A DNA stretch of 64,000 bases from Gammaproteobacteria bacterium (GCA_013214945.1 JABSRT010000017.1:49519-113518), one strand, 5' to 3'. Shown: positions 7,465 through 16,970, numbered from the stretch's first letter. The notes: generated from the sequence alone by a model not told the origin. Program-made: numbers and translations.

Positions 7465-9027
7465 TTATTTTGCAGCGAGTGCTTTCATCGCGGTAAGCAT
7501 CAGCACAAAAACAGCAGAGGTAACAGCTAACGCCATCAGTAATTGACCAGTAAAGCCTAAAACGATAAAACCAATCACCGAAATAAAGGCAGTCGCTAAT
7601 GCATATGGTAGCTGTGATCGAACATGATCAATATGATCACAGCGCGCACCGGTCGATGACAAAATAGTCGTATCTGAAATTGGCGAACAGTGATCACCAA
7701 ACACACTGCCAGCAAGAACGGCACTAAGCATCGGCAGCATTAAACTAATATCGGTATTTGCGGCCATATCTCCGGCAATCGGCAACATAATACCAAACGT
7801 GCCCCATGAGGTGCCCGTGGCAAATGCCATAATACCAGCCAAAATAAATAAGATAACTGGTAACCACTCTAAGTCGATATTGCCTTGCACTAAAGATGAT
7901 AAGTACGCGCCAGTATGCATGTCGCTGATCACGCTACCGATAGTCCACGCGAAGAATAAAATAATTATCGCACCAAACATCGATTTTGCACCAACCCAGC
8001 TGGCGTGAAGAATCAAGCTTGCTGCTGTTTTTTGGCGGATTAAACAAAGCATGATCATCGCTAAAGCAACCAAAGCGCCATAACATAACGATGAACCAAC
8101 ATCAGTATTCTCAAAACCGCCAATCAAGCTAAACGCAATATTTTTTTCTGCCAGCGCTTGCCCACCTGAATACAACATAAAAAATAATGTCGCAAAGATC
8201 AGAGAAACTATCGGTAAGATCAGATTATAAACGCTGCCTTTAGGACTTTCTTCAATACCGTATTCATCGATTAAATCAGCACCCGTTTTACCGGTATTAT
8301 CTAAGCCATTAAGCTCTGCTTGGTATTCGTGTTGCTTCATCAAACCAATATCAAGTTTGAACCAAATCACCGCAAAGACCATCAACAATGTAAATATTGC
8401 ATAGAAGTTCATTGGGATCAGCATTGCATATGCACCCAACGCCGAATATTCGGTTACACCATGGCCAATTAAGATGCCGCTGATGATAGTCATAATATAC
8501 GCGCCCCAACTAGACAACGGCATTAAGATGCACATTGGCGCTGCGGTTGAGTCAAGAATATAGGCCAGCTTTGAACGAGAAATGTTGTGGCGATCGGTAA
8601 CCGGACGAGCAATTGCGCCAACGGCTAAACTATTGAAGTAATCATCAATAAAGATAAATACGCCTAATACAGCCGCTAATAAAGAAGCGCCACGCTTGCT
8701 TTTTATTCGGGTTAAAGCCCAATTAGCAAAAGCGCGCGTACCACCAGACAATGTAATGAGTGCCGTAATGATCCCCAATAATAACAAGAAAGAGACAATG
8801 CTCATATTCCAGCTGTTGATGCCATCTTCGGTGATGACAACCGCACGCACCTTATCAAATACATAACTTGCGCTGTCAACCAACCCAAAATCTGTCAATA
8901 ATAAAGCGCCTAATAAAACGCCAAAACCTAAAGAGAGTAATACTTTTCGGGTTACCACTGCTAAGGTCAGCGCCAGTAACGCTGGCAGCACCGATAAAGG
9001 CGATGTTGCAAAATCAATTAATGTCAT
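7465..9027 (-). CDS. Na+/H+ antiporter, NhaC family
   Basis: About 520 residues and at least ten hydrophobic helices. Family landmarks include the FIFIDDYFNSLAVG segment with paired acids, TAAPMCILMPLSSWGAYI, and GSVFGDHCSPISDTTILSSTGA. The protein exchanges Na+ for H+, or an organic ion, across the inner membrane. ATG 9027 is preferred over the longer frame from 9117 because MTLIDFATSPLSVLPALLALTLAV matches the expected family N-terminus; no strong Shine-Dalgarno supports either. In several relatives such genes carry a lysine riboswitch; I looked and see no such conserved core here. The gene is monocistronic, with a strong hairpin downstream. Confidence 0.88.
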   Translation of the reverse strand: MTLIDFATSPLSVLPALLALTLAVVTRKVLLSLGFGVLLGALLLTDFGLVDSASYVFDKVRAVVITEDGINSWNMSIVSFLLLLGIITALITLSGGTRAFANWALTRIKSKRGASLLAAVLGVFIFIDDYFNSLAVGAIARPVTDRHNISRSKLAYILDSTAAPMCILMPLSSWGAYIMTIISGILIGHGVTEYSALGAYAMLIPMNFYAIFTLLMVFAVIWFKLDIGLMKQHEYQAELNGLDNTGKTGADLIDEYGIEESPKGSVYNLILPIVSLIFATLFFMLYSGGQALAEKNIAFSLIGGFENTDVGSSLCYGALVALAMIMLCLIRQKTAASLILHASWVGAKSMFGAIIILFFAWTIGSVISDMHTGAYLSSLVQGNIDLEWLPVILFILAGIMAFATGTSWGTFGIMLPIAGDMAANTDISLMLPMLSAVLAGSVFGDHCSPISDTTILSSTGARCDHIDHVRSQLPYALATAFISVIGFIVLGFTGQLLMALAVTSAVFVLMLTAMKALAAK

Positions 9028-9405
9028 ATTGTACAGATTCAAAGAAATAATCGCGCGACAATAAACGCCAGCACATATTTTAGCAAGCCCAACACAAGAG
9101 AGGTTGATCTGGTGCACAGTTTAAAAATAAAAATTAACTTACCGCCAGGTTATTCACTCAATAAATCGCCATATTGGCTCGGATCCCTCAGAAAATTATT
9201 TAGTCAGTTCCCCAGAAAACGTCAATAAACCTGCTTATCTTGAATCGAGTTTGTAGTACAATCACCGCTCTCAAATAGCTGAGAAAATATCGACGTTTGA
9301 TAATATCAGCTATCATGTGACTTAACTACCGAGCTATATCGTTAACTAATGTGCAGACCAAGCAGCAAAGTTTTAGCACCTGCATAAATAAAGGAAAATA
9401 TCGTC
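9028..9405. other. Divergent regulatory gap between nhaC and the SEC-C gene
   Basis: About 378 bases with promoters expected in both directions. I see AT-rich sequence and small dyads (GATAATATCAGCTATC near 9299) but no riboswitch core and no confident -35/-10 pair. Confidence 0.35.
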
Positions 9406-9579
9406 ATGACCACGCAACAAACAGCACCTAATCAAGAGCCTCATGTTCACGGACCCGGCTGCAGTCATCACCATCATGAACCGCAAACTCCGGTAATCAG
9501 AGACGGCGCCAAAGTTGGCCGCAATGATCCTTGCTCATGTGGTAGTGAAAAGAAATTCAAAAAGTGTTGCGGTAAATAA
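9406..9579 (+). CDS. Mini-protein with His-rich stretch and SEC-C zinc motif
   Basis: A 57-residue protein. The N-terminal half holds [12 protein letters not shown], a potential metal-binding patch. The C-terminal end is the SEC-C motif [19 protein letters not shown], in which C43, C45, C54 and C55 form the CxCx8CC zinc knuckle known from SecA and YchJ. ATG 9406 has AAGGA 11 bases upstream. It is likely a cytoplasmic zinc protein of unknown role; SEC-C modules in SecA help bind SecB and ribosomes, but this alone proves nothing here. It stands alone between nhaC and the diguanylate cyclase. Confidence 0.85.
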   Translation: MTTQQTAPNQEPHVHGPGCSHHHHEPQTPVIRDGAKVGRNDPCSCGSEKKFKKCCGK

Positions 9580-9882
9580 CCTCAAGATCGATTAAAGAAA
9601 CAACATAGCTATTGCTTATAGCAAAAAGCGTAGGCGGCAACCTCAGTAACTGTCGCTTACGCATGATACGACCGATTAGGTGATATCAATTAATGTTTTT
9701 CTGCTGATTTATTTACACCCTTCGTCACTAATACACTAGCTTTGACAGTACTGACCATAAAATAATCGTTGTAATTCAATTCGTTTATTTCAAGTAATTT
9801 ATCGCCATATTTGCAACAACTTGCGCGCATATCTCAAAAATTGTTGCTAATATATATTCCTAACTCAAAAAGGCACAGAGAT
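9580..9882. other. Gap between SEC-C and diguanylate cyclase genes, with a weak hairpin
   Basis: About 303 bases. GCGTAGGCGGCA near 9628 and TGTCGCTTACGC ending near 9662 form an imperfect stem that could end the SEC-C transcript; there is no T-tract. The remainder should carry the promoter for the cyclase gene. No other structure was recognised. Confidence 0.35.
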
Positions 9883-10905
9883 ATGAATAGCGATACATTT
9901 GCTAAGTCGGCTGCAAACTTAAAAAAAGCAGTGCCGTTAATGATGAAGTATCAGGTTCCCACCACTCCTCTTAATTATGCATTGTGGTATACCTACGTCT
10001 CAGAAGAAATCCCTCAGTTAAATCAAGAACTCGACTCTTTATTAGAAAATTTTGATATTTGCCCTCCGATGCGGGCTGAGAACCTTTATCGCCAATTTGT
10101 TGCCGATAAAACCGAGCAAGATACCTGGAAATTACGAAAAAGTGTCGAGGTTATGTTAACTGAACTGAGCCAGTCAGTTAAAGATACCCAGGTCGACAGT
10201 AATAAATTTCAATCGGTGTTAGACACAACCTTTGCTGACTTACACCGAGTAGAAGATGAAGGCTGGTCAATTGAAGAAATCATGGTGCTTATCCGCAACA
10301 TTGACGGTAATTCTAAAGCGATAACTAATGCGACCAAGTTTTTTAATAATACCCTGCAGAAATCGCAACAAGAAATCGAGTCACTAAAACTTCAACTGGC
10401 TGAAACTCAAAAATTAGCGCTTTACGATTCACTCACTGGTTTATTAAACCGCTACTCTTTTGACGCTGAACTTAGCTCGTTAATGGCAAAAAACAATCGA
10501 GGGCTGTGTTTAATTCTTGCCGATATCGATCATTTTAAGAAGTTTAACGATGAGTATGGCCATTTACTTGGCGATCAGGTACTTAAAGCCTTTGGTCGTC
10601 GTTTAAACGACAGCGCTCGTGACGGCTCGCAGGCTTATCGTTTTGGTGGTGAAGAATTTGCTATTTTACTGCCGAGCAGCTCAATAGGACGTGCGCGTCA
10701 ATTTGCTGAAACAACGCGTAAGTTAATTGAACGACTGTCGATCCGCGATAAACGTACCGCTAAATCGGTTAACAATATCACCGCTTCGTTTGGGGTTTCG
10801 GAATTTAAAGTGGGAGATACGCTGACAAGTTTTATCACCCGAGCCGATGAACAGCTTTATCAGGCCAAACGTTTGGGTCGAAATCGCGTATTGCCAATGT
10901 CTTAA
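9883..10905 (+). CDS. Diguanylate cyclase, soluble GGDEF protein
   Basis: About 340 residues. ATG 9883 is chosen because AGGCACAGAG precedes it and MNSDTFAKSAANLKKAVPLM is a sensible N-terminus; the longer frame from 9811 adds an unlike tail. Residues 1-170 are an alpha-helical region without transmembrane segments (PTTPLNYALWYTYVSEE...). A coiled-coil linker leads into the GGDEF domain: DSLTGLLNR, ILADIDHFKKFND, and RFGGEEF with the active site at 255-259. The product would be cyclic di-GMP made in the cytoplasm. The inhibitory I-site position reads RDGS instead of RxxD, so product feedback may be absent. It ends in a shared hairpin with the opposing GNAT gene. Confidence 0.9.
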   Translation: MNSDTFAKSAANLKKAVPLMMKYQVPTTPLNYALWYTYVSEEIPQLNQELDSLLENFDICPPMRAENLYRQFVADKTEQDTWKLRKSVEVMLTELSQSVKDTQVDSNKFQSVLDTTFADLHRVEDEGWSIEEIMVLIRNIDGNSKAITNATKFFNNTLQKSQQEIESLKLQLAETQKLALYDSLTGLLNRYSFDAELSSLMAKNNRGLCLILADIDHFKKFNDEYGHLLGDQVLKAFGRRLNDSARDGSQAYRFGGEEFAILLPSSSIGRARQFAETTRKLIERLSIRDKRTAKSVNNITASFGVSEFKVGDTLTSFITRADEQLYQAKRLGRNRVLPMS

Positions 10906-10925
10906 TAATCTTTGTTGTTGGTGCA

Positions 10926-10970
10926 AACTAATGACTTAAATAACAATCCCCGTCATTTAAGTCATTAGTT
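10926..10970. terminator. Bidirectional 16-bp hairpin between cyclase and GNAT genes
   Basis: AACTAATGACTTAAAT (10926-10941) and ATTTAAGTCATTAGTT (10955-10970) form a perfect 16-bp stem with a 13-base loop. The right arm overlaps the stop codon of the minus-strand GNAT gene. Convergent placement fits a shared terminator. Confidence 0.75.
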
Positions 10971-11393
10971 AGTTAATAACTTTTCCATGCCAGACGTCTG
11001 ATTCTCAGTCATTGCCACACTAAATCCAAGCTGTAAATACCATTTTTTTGCCGGATTGGCGTGATAAACTCGTAACCTAATTTTGTTAACTGCCCGCTCT
11101 AGTGCCAAAACTTCGACTTGAGACATTGCCCAACTACCGATGCCCTGCCCTTGGAATTGTGGCTTAATTTGCAGGTCGTTGATATAAACATGCTCAGGAA
11201 AAAATGACAGGCAAACTATGCCAACCGCCTGATTATTGTGACGTAATATATAGCTTTGCCAACTCGTCCAGTTTTGGATAAAACGCTGATGATCCCAATT
11301 AATTGAGTATTGGTTAAAATACCGAGACATGTTGCTAATAATAAGACGTTCGGAAAATTCGATATCAGCATTGGTCGCTCGTATAAATTCCAT
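10965..11393 (-). CDS. GNAT family N-acetyltransferase
   Basis: A 142-residue single GNAT domain. The acetyl-CoA pyrophosphate loop is QFQGQGIGSWAM, preceded by the beta strand VYINDLQIKP. The C-terminal part VYHANPAKKWYLQLGF matches the usual helix and strand before GNAT ends. It transfers acetyl from acetyl-CoA to an unknown amine. It is monocistronic on the minus strand, 41 bases after the thiQ end in window order. Confidence 0.85.
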   Translation of the reverse strand: MEFIRATNADIEFSERLIISNMSRYFNQYSINWDHQRFIQNWTSWQSYILRHNNQAVGIVCLSFFPEHVYINDLQIKPQFQGQGIGSWAMSQVEVLALERAVNKIRLRVYHANPAKKWYLQLGFSVAMTENQTSGMEKLLTN

Positions 11394-11433
11394 GATAATT
11401 TAACCTATGTTAGGCGTGCACATTAAATCGATT

Positions 11434-12138
11434 TTATAACGCTGCTTTGACAAAACTACGTAATATTGGGTCGCTATGATCAGTGGTTAATTGCTCAATA
11501 GGTTCCACCGACTTAGCTTGTCCCGCAGTGATAAAGACAAAATGCGATGCAATATTTAGGGCATCACTTAAATGATGTGTCACCATTAACACCGTGACAT
11601 TTTTTGCGGCCGCCATTGTTTTTACCTGAGCTAACATTGCCATGCGTAACACAGGATCTAGCGCAGAAAATGGTTCATCTAATAACAATACGGGCCGCTG
11701 TTGAATGAAACACCTTGCCAACGCTACTCGCTGTTTTTGACCACCAGAAAGCTGCTCTGGTAACCGGTTGAGCAAGGTGTCTACTTCGACCTGTTGACTG
11801 ACCCGTTCCACTTGCGCTTGTTGTACGGTAGTTAGCTTGAGATTAGGCTGTAATCCAAGACTAATATTTTGCTCGACCGTGAGGTGACCAAATAAATTAA
11901 ACTCTTGAAATAACATCGCTAGCGGGCGCTTGTGGGGAGCTTGTGCATTGACACTGGCCCCAGCAATTAAAATATCACCGGATATTGGTGCAATAAAACC
12001 CGCGATTAAGCTTAGCAAGGTACTTTTTCCTGCGCCACTGGCCCCTAATATTGCGACCACATTTCCTTGGCCAATATCAAGATCGAAACAAAAATTCTCT
12101 TGCTGATATTGATACATTACTTGAGATAACTTAAGCAT
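11434..12138 (-). CDS. thiQ: Thiamine ABC transporter ATP-binding protein
   Basis: A 234-residue ABC ATPase. Walker A is GASGAGKST, the Q-loop region is AMLFQEFNLF, the signature is LSGGQKQRVALAR and Walker B is VLLLDEP. It would power uptake of thiamine, thiamine phosphate or thiamine diphosphate with ThiP and ThiB. It overlaps thiP by 8 bases and is last in the thiB-thiP-thiQ order. The assignment rests on this gene order and a short ThiQ-like length. A related iron or polyamine importer ATPase could look similar. Confidence 0.87.
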   Translation of the reverse strand: MLKLSQVMYQYQQENFCFDLDIGQGNVVAILGASGAGKSTLLSLIAGFIAPISGDILIAGASVNAQAPHKRPLAMLFQEFNLFGHLTVEQNISLGLQPNLKLTTVQQAQVERVSQQVEVDTLLNRLPEQLSGGQKQRVALARCFIQQRPVLLLDEPFSALDPVLRMAMLAQVKTMAAAKNVTVLMVTHHLSDALNIASHFVFITAGQAKSVEPIEQLTTDHSDPILRSFVKAAL

Positions 12139-13759
12139 GAGATTCTCGTTTTGATGGCGCCATAGTACGTGGTTTTAAATGTAATAATTTTTCAGTCAAA
12201 ATAAAGACTCCAACACTGAGCAATAACAGCAATAACGCGACAACTGCAGCAGCTTCCATTTGATAACTGCCCAACAATTCAAACAGATAAAGCGGTAAGG
12301 TTTTAAAGTCTTGGCTGCCAAACAAGGCCACAGCGCTTAAATCTCCCATCGACAATACAAAGCTAATAGCTAATACATGACCAATTGGCTGCTTAAGCAA
12401 TTGCCACTCAACCAAACGAAAACGCGACCAGCCGCTTAAACCAAGACTGGCACACAGGCGATCATATTTTTGAGCACATTGCAGCATCGGCTGTGCTAAG
12501 CCCTTTATCACAAAGGGCAATGCCATTAAGGCATTGACAAAGATCACAATATATAATGCGTAATCAAACACGTTTGTCAGGTCGCGTAATAACAGAAATA
12601 AGCCAGTACTAATCACCAATCCCGGAGTGACCAAAATAATCATCGCGATTAGCTCTATTTTATCGGCGTAAAAATGTTGCCCGGCTAAACGCCAAATTCG
12701 ACTACACCACAAAATGAAGATGCCGGCTATTACCGCGATTAACGCTGAGAAACACCCCACCTTAAATGAGATTTTAAACGCAAGCCAAAAATTGGGGTCG
12801 CTTAATACCTGTGGTAAATGCGGATTAACACCAGCCATTATCACCATCACTAACGGCGGTAATACCAACAAGATTACGGCACTTATCCAACCAAGATCCC
12901 ATATTTTAGCCAATCGACTATCAATAAAATAGCAATTTACCGTTTGGCCATAGGTAGCGCTGACGTTATCGCTTGCCGCTCGCTTTTGCAGCAAGGTTGC
13001 TAACATGGCACAAATAAACATTTGCCACAGCGCTAACAGCGCGCCGACTTGTAACTCAAAATCAAATTTTATCGCTTGATAAATGGCTAATTCAATCGTG
13101 GTTGACTTAGGCCCACCGCCTAGTGCCATCACCGAGGCAAAACTGGTAAAACATAGCATAAACACTAAACCCGCGACATGCGGCAGTTGTTGCTGCAACC
13201 TCGGCCATTCTATTAACTTAAATTTAGTCCATTGGTTTAAACCCAAATGGCCACAGAGTTTGTGTTGTTCACTGGGGATAGCAGTTAAGGATTGGTAAAA
13301 TAATCGCGTAGCAAAGGGCAAGTTAAAAAATACATGGGCGAGTAAAATACCCGGTAAGCCGTAGATGGAATAAGGTAATTTTATCCCGACGACAGCAAGT
13401 GCCTGCACCACTAGGCCACTGTTGCCATAAATAGCCAACAAACCAAAGACTGCAACTAATACCGGTAATACTAAGGTGGTGGCAAAAATTCTTAATAAAA
13501 ATTCTTTCCCCCAAAAATTACGCCGTGACAAAGCATGCGCAATAGGAATAGCCAATCCAACGCTGATTACCGTTGATAAAAAGGCTTGGTAAAAACTAAA
13601 ATAGGTAATGTGCCGATAATAAGGATCAGCCCATAGCTGTGCAACTAAGGTGCTTAATTGGCCATCAGGTGTTGGTACAAACAGCGCCGACAGCGCCGCG
13701 GTTACAAAGAATAAAATAATCCCGGCGATAATTAAGCCGGGAACTTGAGGAAATTTCAT
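12131..13759 (-). CDS. thiP: Thiamine ABC transporter permease
   Basis: About 542 residues and twelve or so helices, made of two BPD permease halves. EAA-type loops occur in each half: around SLTAIPSEQHKLCGHLGLNQW and CAQKYDRLCASLGLSGW. This fused permease layout is shared by ThiP and the ferric-ion FbpB permeases. The neighbouring ThiB-like binding protein points to thiamine. Start ATG 13759 is preferred; a TTG at 13768 gives three extra residues. It lies 14 bases after thiB. Confidence 0.86.
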   Translation of the reverse strand: MKFPQVPGLIIAGIILFFVTAALSALFVPTPDGQLSTLVAQLWADPYYRHITYFSFYQAFLSTVISVGLAIPIAHALSRRNFWGKEFLLRIFATTLVLPVLVAVFGLLAIYGNSGLVVQALAVVGIKLPYSIYGLPGILLAHVFFNLPFATRLFYQSLTAIPSEQHKLCGHLGLNQWTKFKLIEWPRLQQQLPHVAGLVFMLCFTSFASVMALGGGPKSTTIELAIYQAIKFDFELQVGALLALWQMFICAMLATLLQKRAASDNVSATYGQTVNCYFIDSRLAKIWDLGWISAVILLVLPPLVMVIMAGVNPHLPQVLSDPNFWLAFKISFKVGCFSALIAVIAGIFILWCSRIWRLAGQHFYADKIELIAMIILVTPGLVISTGLFLLLRDLTNVFDYALYIVIFVNALMALPFVIKGLAQPMLQCAQKYDRLCASLGLSGWSRFRLVEWQLLKQPIGHVLAISFVLSMGDLSAVALFGSQDFKTLPLYLFELLGSYQMEAAAVVALLLLLLSVGVFILTEKLLHLKPRTMAPSKRESHA

Positions 13760-13773
13760 CGACACCAATTAAC

Positions 13774-14760
13774 TTAAAACGCTAACGCGCCGCTCCACTC
13801 TCGGGTCCATTTTTTACGTTGGTTTGCTACTTTGTCAGAATCAAACGCTAGCGATTGCACCGGCTGTACTAGTTGATTGAATTCACTTGGTAATTTAGTG
13901 TTGATCACTGGGTACATCCAGTTGCCGGTGGCGATTTCGCGCTGAAAACCATCACTCACTATAAAGTCCATAAACTGACGAGCTAGCGCTTTATTTTTAC
14001 TGCTTTTAACCATCGCAGCGACTTCAACCTGCATATAATGGCCTTCACTAAACTTGGCGGCTTGATAGTTGTTTTTACCCTCGGCAATCATGTGATAAGC
14101 CGGTGAAGTCGTATATGACAGCACCATGTCAGCTTCTTGTTTCAAAAACATGTTATAAGCTTCAGACCAACCTTTGGTTACTGTGACTGTCTTTTTCGCT
14201 AACTGCTGCCACGCTTTTCCCGATTGTTCACCGTAAACAGATTTCATCCACAACATTAAACCTAAACCAGGCGTCGACGTGCGCGGATCTTGATAAATAA
14301 TAGTTAAATCGTCACGTTGCTCCACCAGCTCTTTTAAGCTCGTCGGTGGGTTTTTAAGTTTTTCATTATTATAAATGAAGGCAAAATAACCGTAATCAAA
14401 AGGAACAAAGACATTGTCTTGCCATTTAGTCGGTAACGTTAAGACGCTTAAATCAACTTGATGTTCTGCCAATAAACCGGTTTTTTTCGCCGTAGTAATC
14501 AAGCTATCATCAAGGCCTAAAATAATGTCGGCTTGGCTATTTTCACCTTCAAGGCGTAACCGATTTAAAATCGAGACTCCGTCGTCTAGCGTCACAAATT
14601 TAAGATCACATTTGCACTGCGCTTCAAAGGTCTTTTCAATTTTTGGTCCAGGGCCCCAGTCCGATGCAAATGAACCATAAGTATAAACATTGAGGGTATT
14701 GGCGGTAACAACGGTTGATAATAATGAACTAAATGTCAGTAATGCAATCTGTTTTTTCAC
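13774..14760 (-). CDS. thiB: Thiamine-binding periplasmic protein
   Basis: About 328 residues. The start is judged to be GTG at 14760: GGAG lies 6 bases upstream and the frame then opens with a signal peptide (VKKQIALLTFSSLLSTVVTANT). A longer frame from 14814 lacks signal-peptide logic. The mature protein shows LNVYTYGSFASDWGPGP, VTLDDGVSILNRLRLEG, PFDYGYFAFIYN and QDPRTSTPGLGL, all usual in ThiB. It delivers thiamine or its phosphates to ThiPQ in the inner membrane. No THI-box (TPP riboswitch) core is visible in the upstream 150 bases, although such genes are often under one. Confidence 0.88.
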   Translation of the reverse strand: MKKQIALLTFSSLLSTVVTANTLNVYTYGSFASDWGPGPKIEKTFEAQCKCDLKFVTLDDGVSILNRLRLEGENSQADIILGLDDSLITTAKKTGLLAEHQVDLSVLTLPTKWQDNVFVPFDYGYFAFIYNNEKLKNPPTSLKELVEQRDDLTIIYQDPRTSTPGLGLMLWMKSVYGEQSGKAWQQLAKKTVTVTKGWSEAYNMFLKQEADMVLSYTTSPAYHMIAEGKNNYQAAKFSEGHYMQVEVAAMVKSSKNKALARQFMDFIVSDGFQREIATGNWMYPVINTKLPSEFNQLVQPVQSLAFDSDKVANQRKKWTREWSGALAF

Positions 14761-14919
14761 GGTAACTCCATCTGCAAGGGTAATTTTTTGTCTATTGTAA
14801 TCAGGAAGTGCCATTGTCGCTAGCAGAAATTGAACCTCAGCACGAATTTAGCGCCAAACGACATTTTTAGCTCATACTCGTAGGGCATAACCGAACAGAT
14901 TAACAAGGTGTAATTGAGT

Positions 14920-15555
14920 TTAACTAATAATACAACTCTTGGCATCAAGCCAGTAATGATGGACAAAACCTTGCTCTTGCTTGGTCGATTGACTCGCTAA
15001 TGAGCCTTCGATAAATGCATTGCAGCTTGTTTTGTTCTTATCATTGAGTTGCTGGTAGGTAAATTTAGCGGCGGCACCTTTAAGTTTGACTTCGAGCACG
15101 CAAGTTTCTTGCGCTGACTGGGGTAAAGCGAGCTTAATCGTTAATAAATCTTGGCCTGAAATGGTTTGTGCCATCGAGGACCATTCTATTACTTGACCAA
15201 CCGCGTGCGCTTGGTTCCAATGCAATGACGTGGCATGGTCGACAATTTTAGCAAAATTGGCTTGTAAGCGATCATTAGCAATCGGGGACTTTGCCCGTGG
15301 TTGACGATAAAGCGCCCGCACATAAATGCCTTGGCCGGCTTTGGCGTCAAGTGCTATCTGTTGCGCCAAATCACCAATCAAGGTAATGCCAAAGTAATGA
15401 GCTAGCTCTTGCTTTTCACCGGCACTATTTCGCCACTTGCGCTTAGTGATAATTTCGAGCTCGAGAATAGCGGTGCCATCGGCAAAATACTTCAATTGAT
15501 TGTCTTTACTGACAATATTTCCGAGCAACACAATATTATTGTCTGAACTTTGCAA
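14920..15555 (-). CDS. SSB-like protein with two predicted OB folds
   Basis: A 211-residue protein. Residues 8-90 look like a bacterial single-stranded DNA-binding OB fold: NIVLLGNIVSKDNQLKYF, ILELEIITKRKWRNSAGEK, HYFGITLIGDLAQQIA and GIYVRALYRQ line up with the usual SSB strands. Residues 115-205 (AHAVGQVIEW..., LLTIKLALPQ, VLEVKLKGAAAKF, CNAFIEGSL) look like a second, diverged OB fold. The acidic SSB tail (DDDIPF type) is missing. Possible roles are a specialised ssDNA binder or a PriB-like accessory. No replication or competence gene is adjacent, so function is open. Confidence 0.6.
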   Translation of the reverse strand: MQSSDNNIVLLGNIVSKDNQLKYFADGTAILELEIITKRKWRNSAGEKQELAHYFGITLIGDLAQQIALDAKAGQGIYVRALYRQPRAKSPIANDRLQANFAKIVDHATSLHWNQAHAVGQVIEWSSMAQTISGQDLLTIKLALPQSAQETCVLEVKLKGAAAKFTYQQLNDKNKTSCNAFIEGSLASQSTKQEQGFVHHYWLDAKSCIIS

Positions 15556-15686
15556 ACCGACTCCAAATCGATGTCCATAATTGAAATTATTATAATCTAT
15601 TTATCAGAACCTTAGGATAAATTAAATTGAGATAATAAAAAAAACATCCTATCCTTTATCCATCTCACCAAATAAAAGGTAATTTC

Positions 15687-16970
15687 ATGTCAAATAAAGT
15701 GATAATTTCAAGCGTGGTCGCTACAACGGCATTGTTGGCTGGATTAGCAGCCTATACCGGCTCAGCCATGACAACGGCTATCGAAGATCAACTGAACGCA
15801 CAAAATACAGTTGATGGCATCAATGCTACGATTATTAAAAGTAATGACGGATTATTCAGTCGCAACCAAACCTACAAAATTGTCTTAACAGCCGAATATT
15901 TACGTCAGCAAGCAGAAATTAATACCATCAGTGATGATATAACCTTGTATTTAGATCATCACTATACTGCTTACCCGCTCTATACTATTAGTGACTTTCA
16001 GCTTGATTTCTCTCGTGGCAGCTTACCGGCAGAACTTAATAAAATTGGTTTATCAACCGTTGAACACCGCATAACTCTTAACTCTAATCTGTTGTTGCAA
16101 ACTAATCAGTTGAATTTATCGCTGGCGCCATTGAATCATAAACTAAACAATACCGAGGTAAGTTATCAAGGTGTTAGCCTGATAGCCAACAGCGACTTTG
16201 ACTTAAATAAAGGCAGTATCGTTACCGAGATTGGCAAGTTTGAGGTGGCGAGTGAAAATCGCCGCCATTTGTCGTTATCAAAATTAGTTACCCAAACAAA
16301 GTTCGAGACAATTGATAAGTTAACGCTATTTACTTCAATTAAAGCCGCCGTAAACAACATATCTTTTAGTGACAGTGTCGAGCAATTATCCCTAGAGATT
16401 GATCAATTTAGCTCTGATTCGAGCTACTCAATGGCCAGTGCAGAGAAGCTCTCGCTAACAGTAGGCACTGATGTAGCAAAAATTACCTATCAAGATCGCA
16501 GCACCCATTACTCTATTGTGGATAGCCAATTGGCCGTGCGTATCAATAATATCGCAAAAAAAGCCTATTTGGCTGCTGAGCATGCCTCACGTCAAAGTCA
16601 GCCGGACCCTAAAGCCGTTAGTACGGCTTTTATGGCATTAATCGCCGCTGGCGCCGACGGTGAAATAACTCGGCTCAATCTTAATATCAATGATGTTAAC
16701 TTTAACAGCCAAGGTGACTTTGTGTTACCGCCTTATACGGGTAAAAAAATGCCCAATGAATTAAATCAGCATGTGCTTAACACGCTGATAGTTAACTTAA
16801 CGCTTAAATTAAGTAACGGCTATCCACAGTTACTCGGTCCGCTGGCGCCAATGTTTGATCATTTAATCAAACAAGGTTATATCGCCAAAGACCCACAAGG
16901 CAATGTCAGTTCAACAATCCATTACACCAACAACCAACTAACGGCTAATAACCAACCCGTTGCTATGTAA
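15687..16970 (+). CDS. YdgA family protein (DUF945)
   Basis: A 427-residue protein starting with one hydrophobic segment (VIISSVVATTALLAGLAAYTGS), either a signal anchor or a signal peptide. The rest is beta-rich and ends with YTNNQLTANNQPV, a usual end of DUF945/YdgA proteins. The family is periplasmic or inner-membrane anchored, and its function is not settled. ATG 15687 is preceded by AAAAGG. It ends in a shared hairpin with the opposing pyrC. Confidence 0.82.
   Translation: MSNKVIISSVVATTALLAGLAAYTGSAMTTAIEDQLNAQNTVDGINATIIKSNDGLFSRNQTYKIVLTAEYLRQQAEINTISDDITLYLDHHYTAYPLYTISDFQLDFSRGSLPAELNKIGLSTVEHRITLNSNLLLQTNQLNLSLAPLNHKLNNTEVSYQGVSLIANSDFDLNKGSIVTEIGKFEVASENRRHLSLSKLVTQTKFETIDKLTLFTSIKAAVNNISFSDSVEQLSLEIDQFSSDSSYSMASAEKLSLTVGTDVAKITYQDRSTHYSIVDSQLAVRINNIAKKAYLAAEHASRQSQPDPKAVSTAFMALIAAGADGEITRLNLNINDVNFNSQGDFVLPPYTGKKMPNELNQHVLNTLIVNLTLKLSNGYPQLLGPLAPMFDHLIKQGYIAKDPQGNVSSTIHYTNNQLTANNQPVAM

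Noticed and set aside
9028..9300. Possible lysine riboswitch upstream of nhaC
   Set aside because: I see none of the conserved core segments; only AT-rich sequence.
14761..14920. Possible TPP riboswitch upstream of thiB (an ACCCTTGCAG string is present)
   Set aside because: The conserved THI-box elements are not there in order; the string overlaps the ribosome site of the GTG start.
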